Shown here in pieces: positions 1 to 11,924 of a stretch of 64,000 nt of DNA (position 1 is its first letter; each line of letters opens with the position of its first letter). Made by a program: the position numbers and the translations under genes. Source of the stretch: Pseudomonas sp. Seg1 (GTDB taxonomy: Bacteria; Pseudomonadota; Gammaproteobacteria; Pseudomonadales; Pseudomonadaceae); assembly GCF_018326005.1 (NCBI RefSeq), contig NZ_AP021903.1:1924001-1988000 (forward strand). The letters run 5' to 3'. A model generated the notes under the pieces. That model searched no databases and was not told the origin of the DNA. It saw only the letters and a list, made by a program, of their open reading frames with translations.

Positions 1-592
1 GCTGATCAAAGAGCAGGACGAGGGTTTCTCCTATCGTCGCTCTTGCCGTGAAGGCGTCTGCGGCTCCGACGGCATGAACATCAACGGCAAGAACGGTCTG
101 GCGTGCATCACGCCGCTGTCCGCCGTTGTAAAAGGTAACAAGTTGATCGTTCGTCCACTGCCAGGTTTGCCGGTTATCCGTGACCTGGTCGTCGATATGA
201 GCATCTTCTACAAGCAATACGAGAAGGTGAAGCCTTACCTGCAGAACGACACGCCGGCTCCGGCCATCGAGCGTCTGCAGTCGCCAGAAGAGCGTGAAAA
301 GCTCGACGGTCTGTACGAGTGCATTTTGTGCGCTTGCTGCTCGACCTCTTGCCCGTCCTTCTGGTGGAACCCGGACAAGTTCCTGGGTCCGGCTGCACTG
401 CTGCAAGCCTACCGCTTCCTGGCAGACAGCCGTGACACCAAGACCAACGAGCGTCTGGCTTCGCTCGATGACCCGTTCAGCGTATTCCGCTGCCGGGGCA
501 TCATGAACTGCGTCAACGTATGTCCGAAAGGCCTGAACCCGACTAAGGCCATCGGTCACATCCGTAACATGCTGCTTTCGAGCGGCGTGTGA
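1..592 (+). CDS. sdhB: Succinate dehydrogenase iron-sulfur subunit, 3' part
   Basis: This is the C-terminal part of the SdhB subunit of respiratory complex II, which passes electrons from succinate oxidation to ubiquinone at the inner membrane. The reading frame is open from the window edge (codons in phase with base 2), so the true start lies upstream and the ATG at 74 is internal. Visible ligands are the [2Fe-2S] cluster cysteines in [11 protein letters not shown] and NGLAC, then the [12 protein letters not shown] and [14 protein letters not shown] motifs for the 4Fe-4S and 3Fe-4S clusters. The frame ends with TGA at 590-592. It precedes sucA, the usual TCA gene order in Pseudomonas. Confidence 0.97.
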   Translation, partial: LIKEQDEGFSYRRSCREGVCGSDGMNINGKNGLACITPLSAVVKGNKLIVRPLPGLPVIRDLVVDMSIFYKQYEKVKPYLQNDTPAPAIERLQSPEEREKLDGLYECILCACCSTSCPSFWWNPDKFLGPAALLQAYRFLADSRDTKTNERLASLDDPFSVFRCRGIMNCVNVCPKGLNPTKAIGHIRNMLLSSGV

Positions 593-636
593 TTCAGCTG
601 CTGTAACCGTAGAACCGCTGTACCGAAGAGGCTGTG

Positions 637-702
637 GCGCGGGCTTCAACCCGCGTCATGGCTATAACCAGAGCAGCAGCCATAAGCTGCGGCTCTTATT
701 TT
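637..702 (+). terminator. Two hairpins between sdhB and sucA
   Basis: CGCGGG (638-643) pairs with CCCGCG (650-655) across a 6-nt loop. A second, stronger hairpin pairs AGAGCAGCAGC (669-679) with GCTGCGGCTCT (685-695, one mismatch) and is followed by TATTTTG. The second has the form of a moderate intrinsic terminator or processing site at the end of the sdh transcript. Whether it stops transcription before sucA cannot be told from sequence. Confidence 0.45.
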
Positions 703-851
703 GAAGAAATGAGACAAGCAGGGGCATCCGGGCTGGTACCCGGACTATCAGCGTGATCCTAGGTGGCTTGTTTTGGTCGCTGCATTCGGACTTCTGCAAG
801 TTTGCTCGGTGTCGACGCCGATGGTGTTCCCCTAACCGAGGGTGACCAAGC

Positions 852-3683
852 ATGCAAGAAAGCGTGATGCAGCGCATGTGGAACAGCGCCTACCTTTCAG
901 GTGGAAACGCTGCCTATGTGGAAGAGCTTTATGAGCTCTACCTGCACGACCCTAACGCTGTGCCAGAAGAGTGGCGCACCTACTTTCAGAAGTTGCCTGC
1001 CGACGGCAACTCTGCCACTGATGTTTCGCACTCCACAATTCGCGATCATTTTGTGCTGCTGGCAAAGAACCAGCGCCGCGCCCAACCGGTTTCCGCCGGC
1101 AGCGTGAGCAGTGAGCACGAGAAGAAGCAAGTTGAAGTGCTGCGATTGATCCAGGCCTACCGTATGCGTGGCCACCAGGCAGCCCAGCTTGACCCGCTGG
1201 GGCTGTGGCAGCGTCCTGCACCTGCAGACCTGTCGATCAATCATTACGGCTTGACCAATGCCGATCTTGATACGACCTTCCGTGCCGGCGACCTGTTCAT
1301 CGGCAAAGAGGAAGCGAGCCTACGCGAAATTCACGAAGCGTTGCAGCAGACATATTGCCGCACCATCGGCGCTGAATTTACGCATATCACCGATTCCGAG
1401 CAGCGCCAGTGGTTCCAGCAGCGTCTGGAAAGCGTGCGTGGTCGTCCGACGTACTCCGCCGACATCAAGAGCCACCTGCTTGAGCGCGTGACTGCCGGTG
1501 AAGGCCTGGAAAAATACCTGGGCACCAAATACCCGGGCACCAAGCGTTTCGGTCTGGAAGGCGGCGAAAGCCTGATTCCGATGCTCGACGAACTGATCCA
1601 GCGTTCCGGTTCCTACGGCACCAAGGAAGTCGTCATCGGCATGGCCCACCGTGGCCGTCTGAACGTGCTGGTCAACACCTTCGGCAAGAACCCGCGCGAG
1701 CTGTTCGACGAGTTCGAAGGCAAGAAGAAGGTCGAGCTGGGTTCCGGTGACGTTAAATACCACCAGGGCTTCTCGTCCAACGTGATGACCACTGGCGGTG
1801 AAGTTCACCTGGCCATGGCGTTCAACCCGTCCCACCTGGAAATCGTTTCCCCGGTGGTCGAAGGTTCGGTTCGCGCCCGTCAGGATCGTCGTAACGACCA
1901 GACCGGTGAGAAGGTTCTGCCGATCTCCATCCACGGTGACGCTGCATTCGCAGGTCAGGGTGTGGTCATGGAAACCTTCCAGATGTCGCAGACCCGCGGT
2001 TTCAAAACCGGCGGCACCGTGCACATCGTGATCAACAACCAGGTGGGTTTCACCATCAGCAACCCGCTGGACTCGCGTTCCACCGAGTACGCCACCGACG
2101 TTGCGAAGATGATCCAGGCGCCGATTCTCCATGTGAATGGCGATGATCCGGAAGCCGTGTTGTTCGTGACCCAGCTGGCTATCGACTACCGCATGCAGTT
2201 CAAGCGTGACGTGGTGATCGACCTGGTCTGCTACCGTCGTCGCGGCCACAACGAGGCCGACGAGCCTAGCGGCACCCAGCCGCTGATGTATCAGCAGATC
2301 ACCAAGCAGCGCACCACCCGTGAGCTGTACGCTGATCGTCTGACTCAGTCCGGTGTACTGGACGCTGAGCGTGTTCAGGCCAAGGTCGACGAGTATCGCA
2401 ACGCGCTGGACAACGGTTTGCACGTTGTGAAATCGCTGGTCAAAGAGCCGAACAAAGAGCTGTTCGTGGACTGGCGTCCGTATCTGGGCCACGCCTGGAC
2501 TGCGCGTCACGACACTCGCTTTGATCTGAAGACCCTGCAAGAACTGTCTGCCAAGCTGCTGGAAATTCCGGAAGGCTTCGTAGTTCAGCGTCAGGTTGCG
2601 AAGATCTACGAAGACCGTCAGAAGATGCAAGCCGGCGGCCTGCCGATCAACTGGGGTTACGCTGAAACCATGGCGTACGCGACCCTGGCGTTCGAAGGTC
2701 ACCCGATCCGCATGACGGGTCAGGACATCGGCCGCGGTACGTTCTCGCACCGTCACGCTGTTCTGCACAACCAGAAAGATGCCGGCACCTACATTCCGCT
2801 GCAGCACCTGTACGACGGTCAGCCACGTTTCGACCTGTACGACTCGTTCCTGTCGGAAGAAGCGGTATTGGCGTTCGAATACGGTTACTCGACCACCACG
2901 CCAAATGCGTTGGTGATCTGGGAAGCCCAGTTCGGCGACTTCGCCAACGGTGCACAGGTTGTTATCGACCAGTTCATCACCAGCGGCGAACACAAGTGGG
3001 GCCGTCTCTGTGGTCTGACCATGTTGCTGCCACACGGTTACGAAGGCCAGGGTCCCGAGCACTCCTCGGCACGTCTGGAGCGTTACCTGCAGCTGTGCGC
3101 CGAGCACAACATTCAGGTAGCCGTACCAACCACGCCGGCACAGATCTACCACTTGCTGCGTCGTCAGGTGATTCGCCCGCTGCGCAAGCCGCTGGTCGTG
3201 CTGACGCCGAAGTCGCTGCTGCGCCACAAGCTGGCCATCTCGACGCTGGAAGATCTGGCCGAAGGTTCGTTCCAGACCGTGATCCCGGAAATCGATGCCC
3301 TGGACCCGAAAAAGGTCGAGCGCGTTGTTCTGTGCAGCGGCAAGGTTTACTACGACCTGCTGGAAAAACGCCGTGCCGAAGGCCGCGAAGATATCGCCAT
3401 CGTGCGTATCGAGCAGTTGTACCCATTCCCTGAGGACGACTTGAAAGAAGTCCTGGCTCCTTATACCAACGTCAAACATGCCGTTTGGTGTCAGGAAGAG
3501 CCGATGAACCAGGGCGCCTGGTACTGCAGCCAGCACCACTTGCGTCGCAGCATCAGCAACCTCAACAAATCTCTCGTACTTGAGTACGCGGGCCGTGAGG
3601 CTTCTGCTGCACCTGCTTGTGGTTACGCATCGATGCACGCCGAGCAGCAGGAAAAACTGCTGCAAGACGCGTTTACCGTTTAA
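852..3683 (+). CDS. sucA: 2-oxoglutarate dehydrogenase E1 component
   Basis: Thiamine-diphosphate-dependent E1 subunit of the 2-oxoglutarate dehydrogenase complex; it decarboxylates 2-oxoglutarate and succinylates the lipoyl group of SucB. It has 943 residues, the usual family length. The N-terminus (NSAYLSGGNAAYVEELYELY) is the short E2-contact segment. The ThDP/Mg site is visible as GDAAFAGQG near residue 361 and NNQVGFTISN near 395; the C-terminal transketolase-like half includes GQDIGRGTFSHRHAVLH. The ATG at 852 follows GAGGG at 838-842. sucB begins 42 bp downstream, so the two are co-transcribed. Confidence 0.98.
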   Translation: MQESVMQRMWNSAYLSGGNAAYVEELYELYLHDPNAVPEEWRTYFQKLPADGNSATDVSHSTIRDHFVLLAKNQRRAQPVSAGSVSSEHEKKQVEVLRLIQAYRMRGHQAAQLDPLGLWQRPAPADLSINHYGLTNADLDTTFRAGDLFIGKEEASLREIHEALQQTYCRTIGAEFTHITDSEQRQWFQQRLESVRGRPTYSADIKSHLLERVTAGEGLEKYLGTKYPGTKRFGLEGGESLIPMLDELIQRSGSYGTKEVVIGMAHRGRLNVLVNTFGKNPRELFDEFEGKKKVELGSGDVKYHQGFSSNVMTTGGEVHLAMAFNPSHLEIVSPVVEGSVRARQDRRNDQTGEKVLPISIHGDAAFAGQGVVMETFQMSQTRGFKTGGTVHIVINNQVGFTISNPLDSRSTEYATDVAKMIQAPILHVNGDDPEAVLFVTQLAIDYRMQFKRDVVIDLVCYRRRGHNEADEPSGTQPLMYQQITKQRTTRELYADRLTQSGVLDAERVQAKVDEYRNALDNGLHVVKSLVKEPNKELFVDWRPYLGHAWTARHDTRFDLKTLQELSAKLLEIPEGFVVQRQVAKIYEDRQKMQAGGLPINWGYAETMAYATLAFEGHPIRMTGQDIGRGTFSHRHAVLHNQKDAGTYIPLQHLYDGQPRFDLYDSFLSEEAVLAFEYGYSTTTPNALVIWEAQFGDFANGAQVVIDQFITSGEHKWGRLCGLTMLLPHGYEGQGPEHSSARLERYLQLCAEHNIQVAVPTTPAQIYHLLRRQVIRPLRKPLVVLTPKSLLRHKLAISTLEDLAEGSFQTVIPEIDALDPKKVERVVLCSGKVYYDLLEKRRAEGREDIAIVRIEQLYPFPEDDLKEVLAPYTNVKHAVWCQEEPMNQGAWYCSQHHLRRSISNLNKSLVLEYAGREASAAPACGYASMHAEQQEKLLQDAFTV

Positions 3684-3725
3684 TGCCTTCGCGCACCTGA
3701 AACCGAATTTAAGGAACCACAGATA

Positions 3726-4949
3726 ATGGCTATCGAGATCAAAGCCCCCACTTTCCCGGAATCGGTTGCCGATGGCACCGTTGCCACCTGGCACAAAAAA
3801 CCGGGCGACGCTGTCAAGCGCGACGATCTGATCGTCGACATCGAAACTGACAAAGTCGTACTGGAAGTTCTGGCTACTGCCGACGGCGTGCTGGGCGCAA
3901 TCGTCAAGAACGAAGGCGACACCGTTCTGTCCGACGAAGTCCTGGGCTCCATCGAAGCGGGCGGCGCTGCTGCCGCTGCTCCAGCCGCCGCTGCTGCTCC
4001 GGCCGCTGCTGCCGCTGCACCGGCTGCTGCCGAAGGCGAAGACGATCCTGTTGCTGCACCGGCTGCGCGCAAGCTGGCTGAAGAAAACGGCATCAACATC
4101 GCTTCCGTTGCCGGCACCGGCAAAGGCGGTCGTGTGACCAAGGAAGACGTGGTTGCAGCTGTTGCTGCCAAGAAAGCCGCTCCGGCTGCCGCGCCTGCCA
4201 AGGCTGCTGCTCCTTCGGCTGCCGCTCCTGTGTTCGCCGCTGGCGACCGCATCGAGAAGCGCGTACCGATGACCCGCGTGCGTGCCACCGTGGCCAAGCG
4301 TCTGGTTGAAGCTCAGTCGAACATGGCGATGCTGACCACTTTCAACGAAGTCGACATGACCGAAGTCATGGCTCTGCGTTCGAAGTACAAGGACCTGTTC
4401 GAGAAGTCCCACAACGGCGTACGCCTGGGCTTCATGTCGTTCTTCGTGAAAGCAGCTACCGAAGCGCTGAAACGCTTCCCGGCTGTCAACGCGTCGATCG
4501 ACGGCGGCGACATCGTTTACCACGGCTACGCGGACATCGGCGTTGCCGTTTCCAGCGACCGTGGCCTGGTTGTTCCGGTCCTGCGTAACGCCGAACTGAT
4601 GAGCCTGGCTGAAATCGAAGGCGGCATCGCCACTTTCGGCAAGAAAGCCCGTGACGGCAAACTGTCGATGGACGAGATGACCGGTGGTACCTTCACCATC
4701 ACCAACGGTGGTACCTTCGGTTCGATGATGTCGACCCCGATCGTCAACCCGCCGCAGGCAGCGATTCTGGGCATGCACAACATCATCCAGCGTCCTATGG
4801 CCATCAACGGTCAGGTCGTTATCCGTCCGATGATGTACCTGGCACTGTCCTACGATCACCGTCTGATCGATGGCAAAGAAGCTGTAACCTTCCTGGTGAC
4901 CATCAAGAACCTGCTGGAAGATCCGGCTCGTCTGTTGCTGGATATCTGA
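3726..4949 (+). CDS. sucB: Dihydrolipoyllysine succinyltransferase (2-oxoglutarate dehydrogenase E2)
   Basis: Core acyltransferase of the 2-oxoglutarate dehydrogenase complex, 407 residues. Domain order is lipoyl domain (1-76, with the lipoylated lysine K43 in ETDKVVLEV), an Ala/Pro-rich linker (about 80-105), the peripheral subunit-binding domain (about 107-145, ending [11 protein letters not shown]), a second Ala/Pro linker, and the catalytic domain with SYDHRLIDG (His near 377, Asp near 381). The start has AAGGAACC upstream. It lies between sucA and lpd, as expected for a complex whose E3 is encoded in the same operon. Confidence 0.98.
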   Translation: MAIEIKAPTFPESVADGTVATWHKKPGDAVKRDDLIVDIETDKVVLEVLATADGVLGAIVKNEGDTVLSDEVLGSIEAGGAAAAAPAAAAAPAAAAAAPAAAEGEDDPVAAPAARKLAEENGINIASVAGTGKGGRVTKEDVVAAVAAKKAAPAAAPAKAAAPSAAAPVFAAGDRIEKRVPMTRVRATVAKRLVEAQSNMAMLTTFNEVDMTEVMALRSKYKDLFEKSHNGVRLGFMSFFVKAATEALKRFPAVNASIDGGDIVYHGYADIGVAVSSDRGLVVPVLRNAELMSLAEIEGGIATFGKKARDGKLSMDEMTGGTFTITNGGTFGSMMSTPIVNPPQAAILGMHNIIQRPMAINGQVVIRPMMYLALSYDHRLIDGKEAVTFLVTIKNLLEDPARLLLDI

Positions 4950-4964
4950 TAGAAGCAGTCGCGG

Positions 4965-5022
4965 GCTTCAAGTTTCAAGCTGCAGGAAAGGGCAGCTTGG
5001 CTTGGAGCGCGCGGCTTGAAGC
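4965..5022 (+). other. Nested hairpin in the sucB-lpd gap
   Basis: Two nested perfect inverted repeats: outer GCTTCAAG (4965-4972) with CTTGAAGC (5015-5022), inner CAAGCTGC (4976-4983) with GCAGCTTG (4992-4999). No U-run follows, and AGAGGA (the lpd ribosome site) lies just downstream. It is more likely an mRNA processing or stability element than a terminator. This role is inferred. Confidence 0.5.
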
Positions 5023-5046
5023 TTTTCGCTAAAGAGGATTTTTTGA

Positions 5047-6483
<1,437 letters not shown>

Positions 6484-6567
6484 GACACAATAAGAAACCA
6501 CGGCGGTAACGGCCCGTCGTGAGCCTTGCGAGCAAGTCTCACCGCGGAATGTCCGCTGGACGCAGTC

Positions 6568-6605
6568 TTGCGTAGCTGCACCGGGTATCCGGAAAGGCTA
6601 CGCAA
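6568..6605 (+). other. Hairpin in the lpd-sucC gap
   Basis: TTGCGTAGC (6568-6576) pairs perfectly with GCTACGCAA (6597-6605), with an inner CCGG/CCGG stem at 6581-6592. No U-run follows. It sits within the 199-bp lpd-sucC gap and could be a processing site between the two halves of the TCA operon. This is structure only; function is unknown. Confidence 0.45.
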
Positions 6606-6682
6606 GCAGCAGTCACAGGTGGCGCGGCACTCAAATGAGCGCAGCGCCGAATGCGCAGTACCTAACGAAGACGGTAAAAAGC

Positions 6683-7849
6683 ATGAATCTTCACGAGTAT
6701 CAGGGTAAGCAGCTGTTCGCTGAATACGGCCTGCCAGTTTCCACTGGTTACGCAGTAGACACCCCGGAAGCAGCAGCAGAAGCTTGCGACAAAATCGGCG
6801 GCAGCGAGTGGGTTGTCAAAGCCCAGGTCCACGCCGGTGGTCGCGGTAAAGCGGGCGGCGTTAAGCTGGTTCGCAGCAAAGAAGACGCCAAAGCCTTCGC
6901 ACAGCAGTGGCTGGGCAAGCGTCTGGTGACTTACCAGACTGACGCCAATGGCCAGCCAGTCACCAAGATCCTGGTTGAATCGTGCACTGATATCGCTAAA
7001 GAGCTGTACCTGGGCGCTGTCGTTGACCGTTCGAGCCGTCGCATCGTGTTCATGGCTTCCACCGAAGGTGGCGTGGACATCGAGAAAATCGCTCACGACA
7101 CTCCAGAAAAAATTCTCAAGGCCACTATCGATCCACTGGTTGGCGCTCAGCCATTCCAGGGTCGCGAGCTGGCATTCCAGCTGGGTCTGGAAGGCAAGCA
7201 GGTTGCTCAGTTCGCCAAGATCTTCGTAGGTCTGGCCAAACTGTTCAAGGATCACGACCTGGCTCTGCTGGAAGTGAACCCGCTGGTGATCAAGGCTGAC
7301 GGCGATCTGCACTGCCTGGACGCCAAGATCAACATCGACGCCAACGCAATGTACCGTCAGCCTAAGCTGAAGACTTTCCACGATCCGTCGCAAGACGATC
7401 CGCGCGAAGCGCACGCTGCCAAGTTCGAACTGAACTACGTAGCACTGGAAGGCAACATCGGCTGCATGGTCAACGGTGCTGGCCTGGCCATGGGTACCAT
7501 GGACATCGTCAACCTGCATGGCGGCAAGCCAGCCAACTTCCTCGACGTAGGTGGTGGTGCTACCAAAGAACGCGTTACCGAAGCGTTCAAGATCATCCTG
7601 TCCGACACCAACGTCGCTGCAGTACTGGTCAACATCTTCGGCGGCATCGTTCGCTGCGACATGATTGCCGAAGGCATCATCGGCGCTGTGAAAGAAGTCG
7701 GCGTGAAAATCCCGGTTGTTGTTCGCCTTGAAGGCAACAACGCTGAGCTGGGCGCTAAAGTACTGGCAGAAAGCGGTTTGAACATCATCGCTGCTACCAG
7801 CCTGACCGACGCTGCTCAACAAGTTGTCAAAGCTGCGGAGGGCAAATAA
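6683..7849 (+). CDS. sucC: Succinyl-CoA synthetase beta subunit
   Basis: ADP/GDP-forming succinyl-CoA ligase beta subunit, which binds nucleotide and CoA-derived succinyl phosphate and makes ATP in the TCA cycle. It has 388 residues, the family length, starting [16 protein letters not shown]. An ATP-grasp fold is evident ([14 protein letters not shown] near residues 45-60), and the C-terminal ligase domain includes [10 protein letters not shown]. An in-frame start 48 bp upstream at 6635 would add residues absent from the family, so 6683 is preferred. The stop shares its final A with the sucD ATG, giving translational coupling. Confidence 0.97.
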   Translation: MNLHEYQGKQLFAEYGLPVSTGYAVDTPEAAAEACDKIGGSEWVVKAQVHAGGRGKAGGVKLVRSKEDAKAFAQQWLGKRLVTYQTDANGQPVTKILVESCTDIAKELYLGAVVDRSSRRIVFMASTEGGVDIEKIAHDTPEKILKATIDPLVGAQPFQGRELAFQLGLEGKQVAQFAKIFVGLAKLFKDHDLALLEVNPLVIKADGDLHCLDAKINIDANAMYRQPKLKTFHDPSQDDPREAHAAKFELNYVALEGNIGCMVNGAGLAMGTMDIVNLHGGKPANFLDVGGGATKERVTEAFKIILSDTNVAAVLVNIFGGIVRCDMIAEGIIGAVKEVGVKIPVVVRLEGNNAELGAKVLAESGLNIIAATSLTDAAQQVVKAAEGK

Positions 7850-8730
7850 TGAGCGTCCTGATCAATAAAGACACCAAAGTTATCTGCCAGGGTATTACCG
7901 GTTCGCAAGGTAGTTTCCACACCCAGCAAGCCATCGAATACGGCACCAAGATGGTTGGTGGCGTAACTCCAGGCAAAGGCGGCACCGAGCACCTGGGTCT
8001 GCCAGTGTTCAACACCGTCAAAGACGCAGTAGCGGCCACTGGCGCTACCGCCAGCGTGATCTACGTTCCGGCTCCTTTCTGCAAAGATTCGATCCTGGAA
8101 GCTGCTTTCGGCGGCATCAAGCTGATCGTCTGCATCACCGAAGGCATTCCTACCCTGGACATGCTGGACGCTAAAGTTAAGTGCGACGAGCTGGGCGTAG
8201 TCCTGATCGGCCCTAACTGCCCAGGCGTGATCACCCCAGGCGAATGCAAGATCGGCATCATGCCAGGTCACATTCACTTGCCAGGCAAGGTCGGTATCGT
8301 TTCCCGTTCCGGCACCCTGACCTACGAAGCTGTGAAGCAGACCACTGACGCCGGTTTCGGTCAGTCGACTTGCGTCGGCATCGGTGGTGACCCGATCCCG
8401 GGTTCGAACTTCATCGACATCCTGAAGCTGTTCCAGGAAGACCCGAAGACCGAAGCGATCGTAATGATCGGCGAGATCGGCGGTTCGGCTGAAGAAGAAG
8501 CGGCTGCCTACATCAAGGCACACGTGACCAAGCCGGTTGTTTCCTACATCGCTGGTGTGACTGCTCCTCCGGGCAAGCGCATGGGCCATGCTGGCGCAAT
8601 CATCTCTGGCGGCAAAGGCACTGCAGACGAGAAATTCGCTGCTCTGCAAGACGCAGGTGTAAAAACCGTGCGTTCGCTGGCAGACATCGGCAAGGCCCTG
8701 GCCGAGCTGACTGGTTGGGCTGTCAAGTAA
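7849..8730 (+). CDS. sucD: Succinyl-CoA synthetase alpha subunit
   Basis: Alpha subunit of succinyl-CoA ligase, carrying the CoA-binding domain and the phosphohistidine; 293 residues. The N-terminus ([16 protein letters not shown]) is the CoA-binding Rossmann segment. The active-site histidine is H247 in [12 protein letters not shown]. It overlaps sucC by one base (TAATG), so the two subunits are made in a fixed ratio. A strong intrinsic terminator follows within 30 bp and ends the TCA block. Confidence 0.98.
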   Translation: MSVLINKDTKVICQGITGSQGSFHTQQAIEYGTKMVGGVTPGKGGTEHLGLPVFNTVKDAVAATGATASVIYVPAPFCKDSILEAAFGGIKLIVCITEGIPTLDMLDAKVKCDELGVVLIGPNCPGVITPGECKIGIMPGHIHLPGKVGIVSRSGTLTYEAVKQTTDAGFGQSTCVGIGGDPIPGSNFIDILKLFQEDPKTEAIVMIGEIGGSAEEEAAAYIKAHVTKPVVSYIAGVTAPPGKRMGHAGAIISGGKGTADEKFAALQDAGVKTVRSLADIGKALAELTGWAVK

Positions 8731-8758
8731 GCCTCGTGCTTAGCTGACGCTTTACCAA

Positions 8759-8790
8759 ACAAAGGCCACCTTCGGGTGGCCTTTGTCGTT
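8759..8790 (+). terminator. Rho-independent terminator after sucD
   Basis: The 12-bp perfect stem ACAAAGGCCACC / GGTGGCCTTTGT closes on a TTCG tetraloop (8771-8774) and is followed by CGTTT. This ends the sdh-suc transcription block. Confidence 0.9.
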
Positions 8791-8814
8791 TCTGGCATTT
8801 AGAGGGACAGGAGG

Positions 8815-8968
8815 GCTTCTGTGGCGAGGGGATTTAGCGAAACGTCGCACCGCCCCGTTGGGCTGCGAAGCGGCTCCAAACCCGATGTATCCAGCCAATC
8901 GAAAAGCGCTAGAAGTTCTCAATCAGGGCTGCTTCGGCCCATCGGGGATAAATCCCCTCACTACAGGG
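8815..8968. repeat. Long imperfect palindromic repeat, GAGGGGATTTA family (copy 1)
   Basis: The arms are GAGGGGATTTA (8826-8836) and TAAATCCCCTC (8949-8959), with further imperfect pairing inside (GGGCTGCGAAGCGG against GGGCTGCTTCGGCCC). It is related to the better-preserved copies at 28165-28310 and 48078-48208. The rest of the 495-bp sucD-brnQ gap (to 9225) holds a CGCGAC/GTCGCG repeat near 9016-9035 and no gene. Confidence 0.7.
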
Positions 8969-9225
8969 TTCGTGCTCTACCTACAGAGTTCCATGTAGGA
9001 AAAATAGATACGTAAACGCGACAAAGACACGTCGCGTATCGGATAGTTCGCCCCCAAACAGTGCGTTTGTCAGACAAATTCGTTAGGCTAGCAGCCATTT
9101 TTGCGTCTGCCGCCCACAAGGCATGCAACGCGCTAAACGGGTTGATCCCATACGGATCGACAGCATTTCCCTAACCCCACAGGGAAATCCCCTCCTAAAT
9201 TCCGATTCAGAGTGTGGTTTCCTTA

Positions 9226-10539
9226 ATGAAAGTTTTGAAAGGTCAGGACATCCTGGCACTGGGTTTTATGACATTTGCCCTGTTCGTCGGGGCCGGTAAC
9301 ATCATCTTCCCGCCTATCGTCGGTTTGCAGGCCGGACCTCACGTCTGGATGGCGGCGCTGGGCTTCCTGATCACCGCTGTCGGCTTGCCGGTGATCACCG
9401 TCGTTGCACTGGCCAAGGTCGGTGGGGCGATGGATGCGCTGAGCAGCCCGATCGGCAAGATCGCTGGCGGCATTCTGGCTGCCGCGTGCTATCTGGCGGT
9501 CGGTCCGCTGTTCGCGACACCGCGTACCGCGACCGTGTCGTTCGAAGTGGGCCTGGCGCCGCTGACTGGCGAAAGCCCGCTGGCGCTGTTCCTCTACAGC
9601 TCGGTGTACTTCCTGCTGGTGTTCTTCATCTCGCTCTACCCGGGCCGTTTGCTGGACACCGTGGGGCGTTTCCTCGCGCCGCTGAAAATCATCGCCCTGG
9701 CGGTACTGGGCATCGCGGCATTCGCCTTGCCGGCCGGTGATATTGGTCAAGGCACAGCGGAATACGTGGCGGCACCGTTCTCCCAGGGTTTCATCAATGG
9801 CTACCTGACCATGGATACCCTCGGGGCCCTGGTGTTCGGTATCGTCATCGTTAACGCGATCCGCTCCCGTGGCGTCGAGTCGCCTGCGCTGATCACCCGT
9901 TACGCGATCATCGCCGGGTTGATTGCCGGTGTCGGTCTGGCGCTGGTGTATGTCAGCCTGTTCCGCCTCGGTTCCGGTAGCCACGAAGTGGCGGTCGGTG
10001 CTACCAACGGCGCGGCGGTACTGCACGCTTATGTGCAACACACCTTCGGTTCGCTGGGCAGTGGTTTCCTCGCGGTGCTGATCTCGCTGGCGTGCCTGGT
10101 GACGGCGGTTGGCCTGACCTGCGCCTGTGCCGAATACTTCAGCGGTGTGGTGCCGCTGTCTTACAAGACGCTGGTGATCATCCTGGCAGCGTTCTCGCTG
10201 CTGGTGTCCAACTTGGGCCTGACCAAGCTGATTGCGTTCTCGATCCCGGTGCTCACCGCGATCTATCCGCCATGCATCGTGCTGGTGGCACTGAGCTTCT
10301 GCAAAGACTTCTGGCATGAGCATGGGCGCATTCTCGGCCCGGTGATGCTGGTGTCGTTCCTGTTCGGCACCATCGATGCACTCAAGGGCGCCGGTCTGGC
10401 TGACTGGATGCCTTCGCAACTGTCCCACTTGCCGCTGAGCGAGCAGGGCCTGGCATGGCTGGTGCCGTGCGTGATGACCCTGGTGGTCGCGGTGGTTTGC
10501 GATCGTCTGCTGGGCAAGCGTAGCGAAGCCATTGCTTAA
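9226..10539 (+). CDS. brnQ: Branched-chain amino acid transport carrier (LIVCS family)
   Basis: Inner-membrane cation-coupled importer of leucine, isoleucine and valine. It has 437 residues with about 12 hydrophobic segments, beginning [18 protein letters not shown], the typical Pseudomonas BrnQ N-terminus; [16 protein letters not shown] is a family hallmark. A GTG four codons upstream (9214) is possible but would add residues not usual for the family. No strong Shine-Dalgarno is visible at either start. It is a single-gene unit with its own terminator at 10584-10617. Confidence 0.93.
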   Translation: MKVLKGQDILALGFMTFALFVGAGNIIFPPIVGLQAGPHVWMAALGFLITAVGLPVITVVALAKVGGAMDALSSPIGKIAGGILAAACYLAVGPLFATPRTATVSFEVGLAPLTGESPLALFLYSSVYFLLVFFISLYPGRLLDTVGRFLAPLKIIALAVLGIAAFALPAGDIGQGTAEYVAAPFSQGFINGYLTMDTLGALVFGIVIVNAIRSRGVESPALITRYAIIAGLIAGVGLALVYVSLFRLGSGSHEVAVGATNGAAVLHAYVQHTFGSLGSGFLAVLISLACLVTAVGLTCACAEYFSGVVPLSYKTLVIILAAFSLLVSNLGLTKLIAFSIPVLTAIYPPCIVLVALSFCKDFWHEHGRILGPVMLVSFLFGTIDALKGAGLADWMPSQLSHLPLSEQGLAWLVPCVMTLVVAVVCDRLLGKRSEAIA

Positions 10540-10583
10540 AGCTTCGTGATCCGCCACAAGCGGGTTTGCAACGCTTAAACAGA

Positions 10584-10617
10584 AATGCCCCGTATCAATC
10601 GATACGGGGCATTTTTT
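10584..10617 (+). terminator. Rho-independent terminator after brnQ
   Basis: The 13-bp perfect stem AATGCCCCGTATC / GATACGGGGCATT has an AATC loop and is followed by TTTT. Confidence 0.92.
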
Positions 10618-10710
10618 ATGGGCGTCAGGCAGTGTCTTTTTCCCTGAGCTAACGTCGAAGCACTGCACAGGTTTTACCTGGAACAGCTTCCATTCATCAC
10701 AGGGACCCGC

Positions 10711-11448
10711 ATGTCGTTCATCCACGCCAACCTGATCCACCTGCTCGCCGCACTCTGGTTTGTCATCTGCTGGGGCGGTTACACCCGCTACGCCAGCTGG
10801 AAGGCTCGCGACACCGCGTGTCTGGCCAGCGTGTTGCATCTCTACCGCGAAGACTGGATGCGCCGCATGTTGCTGCGCGACAACCGCATTGCCGACGCCA
10901 GCGTGATCGGCAATCTGGAGCGCAACGCCTCGTTCTTCGCATCCAGCACCCTGATCATTCTTGCCGGTATTCTCACCGTGCTCGGTGCCTCCGAGCGGGC
11001 GGTGTCGTTGCTGGCTGACATCCCGATGGTGCAGCAGGCCTCACAGGGCATGTCGGAGATCAAGTTGCTGTGCCTGGCGCTGGTGTTCGTCTATGCGTTC
11101 TTCACGTTCAGTTGGTGCATGCGCCAGTACAACTTTGCCGCCGTGCTAGTGGGGTCGGCGCCGATGGTGGGTGAGCGGCATGTGTCGGAGCAGGAGCGCA
11201 AGGCGTTTGCGTCAAGGGCGGCCCGTGTGATTTCCATGGCGGCCAACCAGTTCAACTTTGGTCTGCGTTCCTATTATTTCGGCATGACCATGCTGGCGTG
11301 GTTCGTCAGCCCGTGGCTGTTCATGCTGATGAGTGCTGGCGTTGTGCTGGTGTTGTATCGCCGTGAATTTCATTCCGACGTTCTTGATGTGATGGTCTAT
11401 ACCCCTACAGAAGCGCCCATTCCCGAGGCAAACAAAGAGGTCGTTTGA
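10711..11448 (+). CDS. DUF599 family membrane protein
   Basis: This 245-residue protein matches the DUF599 family (N-terminal HLLAALWFVICWGGYTRYA; conserved NRIADASVIGNLERNASFFA). Hydrophobic segments are visible near residues 8-24, 73-92, 112-132 and 190-220. The family has no established function. The start has CAGGGACCCGC upstream. The stop overlaps the ATG of the following MAPEG gene (TGATG), so the two are probably co-translated. Confidence 0.85.
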   Translation: MSFIHANLIHLLAALWFVICWGGYTRYASWKARDTACLASVLHLYREDWMRRMLLRDNRIADASVIGNLERNASFFASSTLIILAGILTVLGASERAVSLLADIPMVQQASQGMSEIKLLCLALVFVYAFFTFSWCMRQYNFAAVLVGSAPMVGERHVSEQERKAFASRAARVISMAANQFNFGLRSYYFGMTMLAWFVSPWLFMLMSAGVVLVLYRREFHSDVLDVMVYTPTEAPIPEANKEVV

Positions 11449-11849
11449 TGAGTATTCCGTTCTGGTGTGTGTTTATCAGTGCGCTGTTGATCTATATCGC
11501 GCGCCTGCCGGTGGGCAAGGCCATGAAAGAGCAGGGCGGCTACAACAACCATCTGCCACGCCAACAGCAGGCGCAACTCAGCGGTTATGGGGCCAGAGCG
11601 CTGGCGGCGCACCAGAACAGTATCGAAGCATTCATCTTGTTCGCAGTCGGTGTGCTGATGGCGCATACCACGCAAACCCAGGGATGGTTGATCGATGCCT
11701 TGGCGATCATCTTTGTGATCGCGAGGATCCTCTATTTGTGGTTCTACCTGGCTGATATTCCAAAGCTGCGCAGTCTGGTCTGGCTGGTGGGCCTGATTTG
11801 CTCTTTATTGTTGATGATTAGTCCGACTTTTAGAACTGTGCTGCTCTAA
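11448..11849 (+). CDS. MAPEG family membrane protein
   Basis: A 133-residue protein with four hydrophobic segments and the MAPEG hallmarks (RALAAHQNSIEAFILFAVGV, ARILYLWFYLADIPKLRSLVW). MAPEG proteins include glutathione-dependent membrane enzymes in eukaryotes; the bacterial members are mostly uncharacterised. The ATG at 11448 overlaps the stop of the DUF599 gene, which argues for a two-gene operon. A bidirectional terminator follows. Confidence 0.85.
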   Translation: MSIPFWCVFISALLIYIARLPVGKAMKEQGGYNNHLPRQQQAQLSGYGARALAAHQNSIEAFILFAVGVLMAHTTQTQGWLIDALAIIFVIARILYLWFYLADIPKLRSLVWLVGLICSLLLMISPTFRTVLL

Positions 11850-11876
11850 GCGGCATTAGCGACAAATGACAGGCAA

Positions 11877-11909
11877 AAGAAAACCCGCACTTGGCGGGTT
11901 TTCTTTTTT
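11877..11909. terminator. Bidirectional terminator between the MAPEG gene and the small lipoprotein
   Basis: AAGAAAACCCGC pairs with GCGGGTTTTCTT around a short loop, with T-runs on both strands. It serves the convergent genes on either side. Confidence 0.9.
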
Positions 11910-11924
11910 ACACCGAAAAGCAAA

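Noticed and set aside
1320..4859. Minus-strand open frame of 1179 codons opposite sucA and sucB
   Set aside because: It is fully antisense to two certain genes; the Ala/Gly/Val-rich, His- and Gln-heavy composition is the mirror of GC-rich codon use. No domain or ribosome site.
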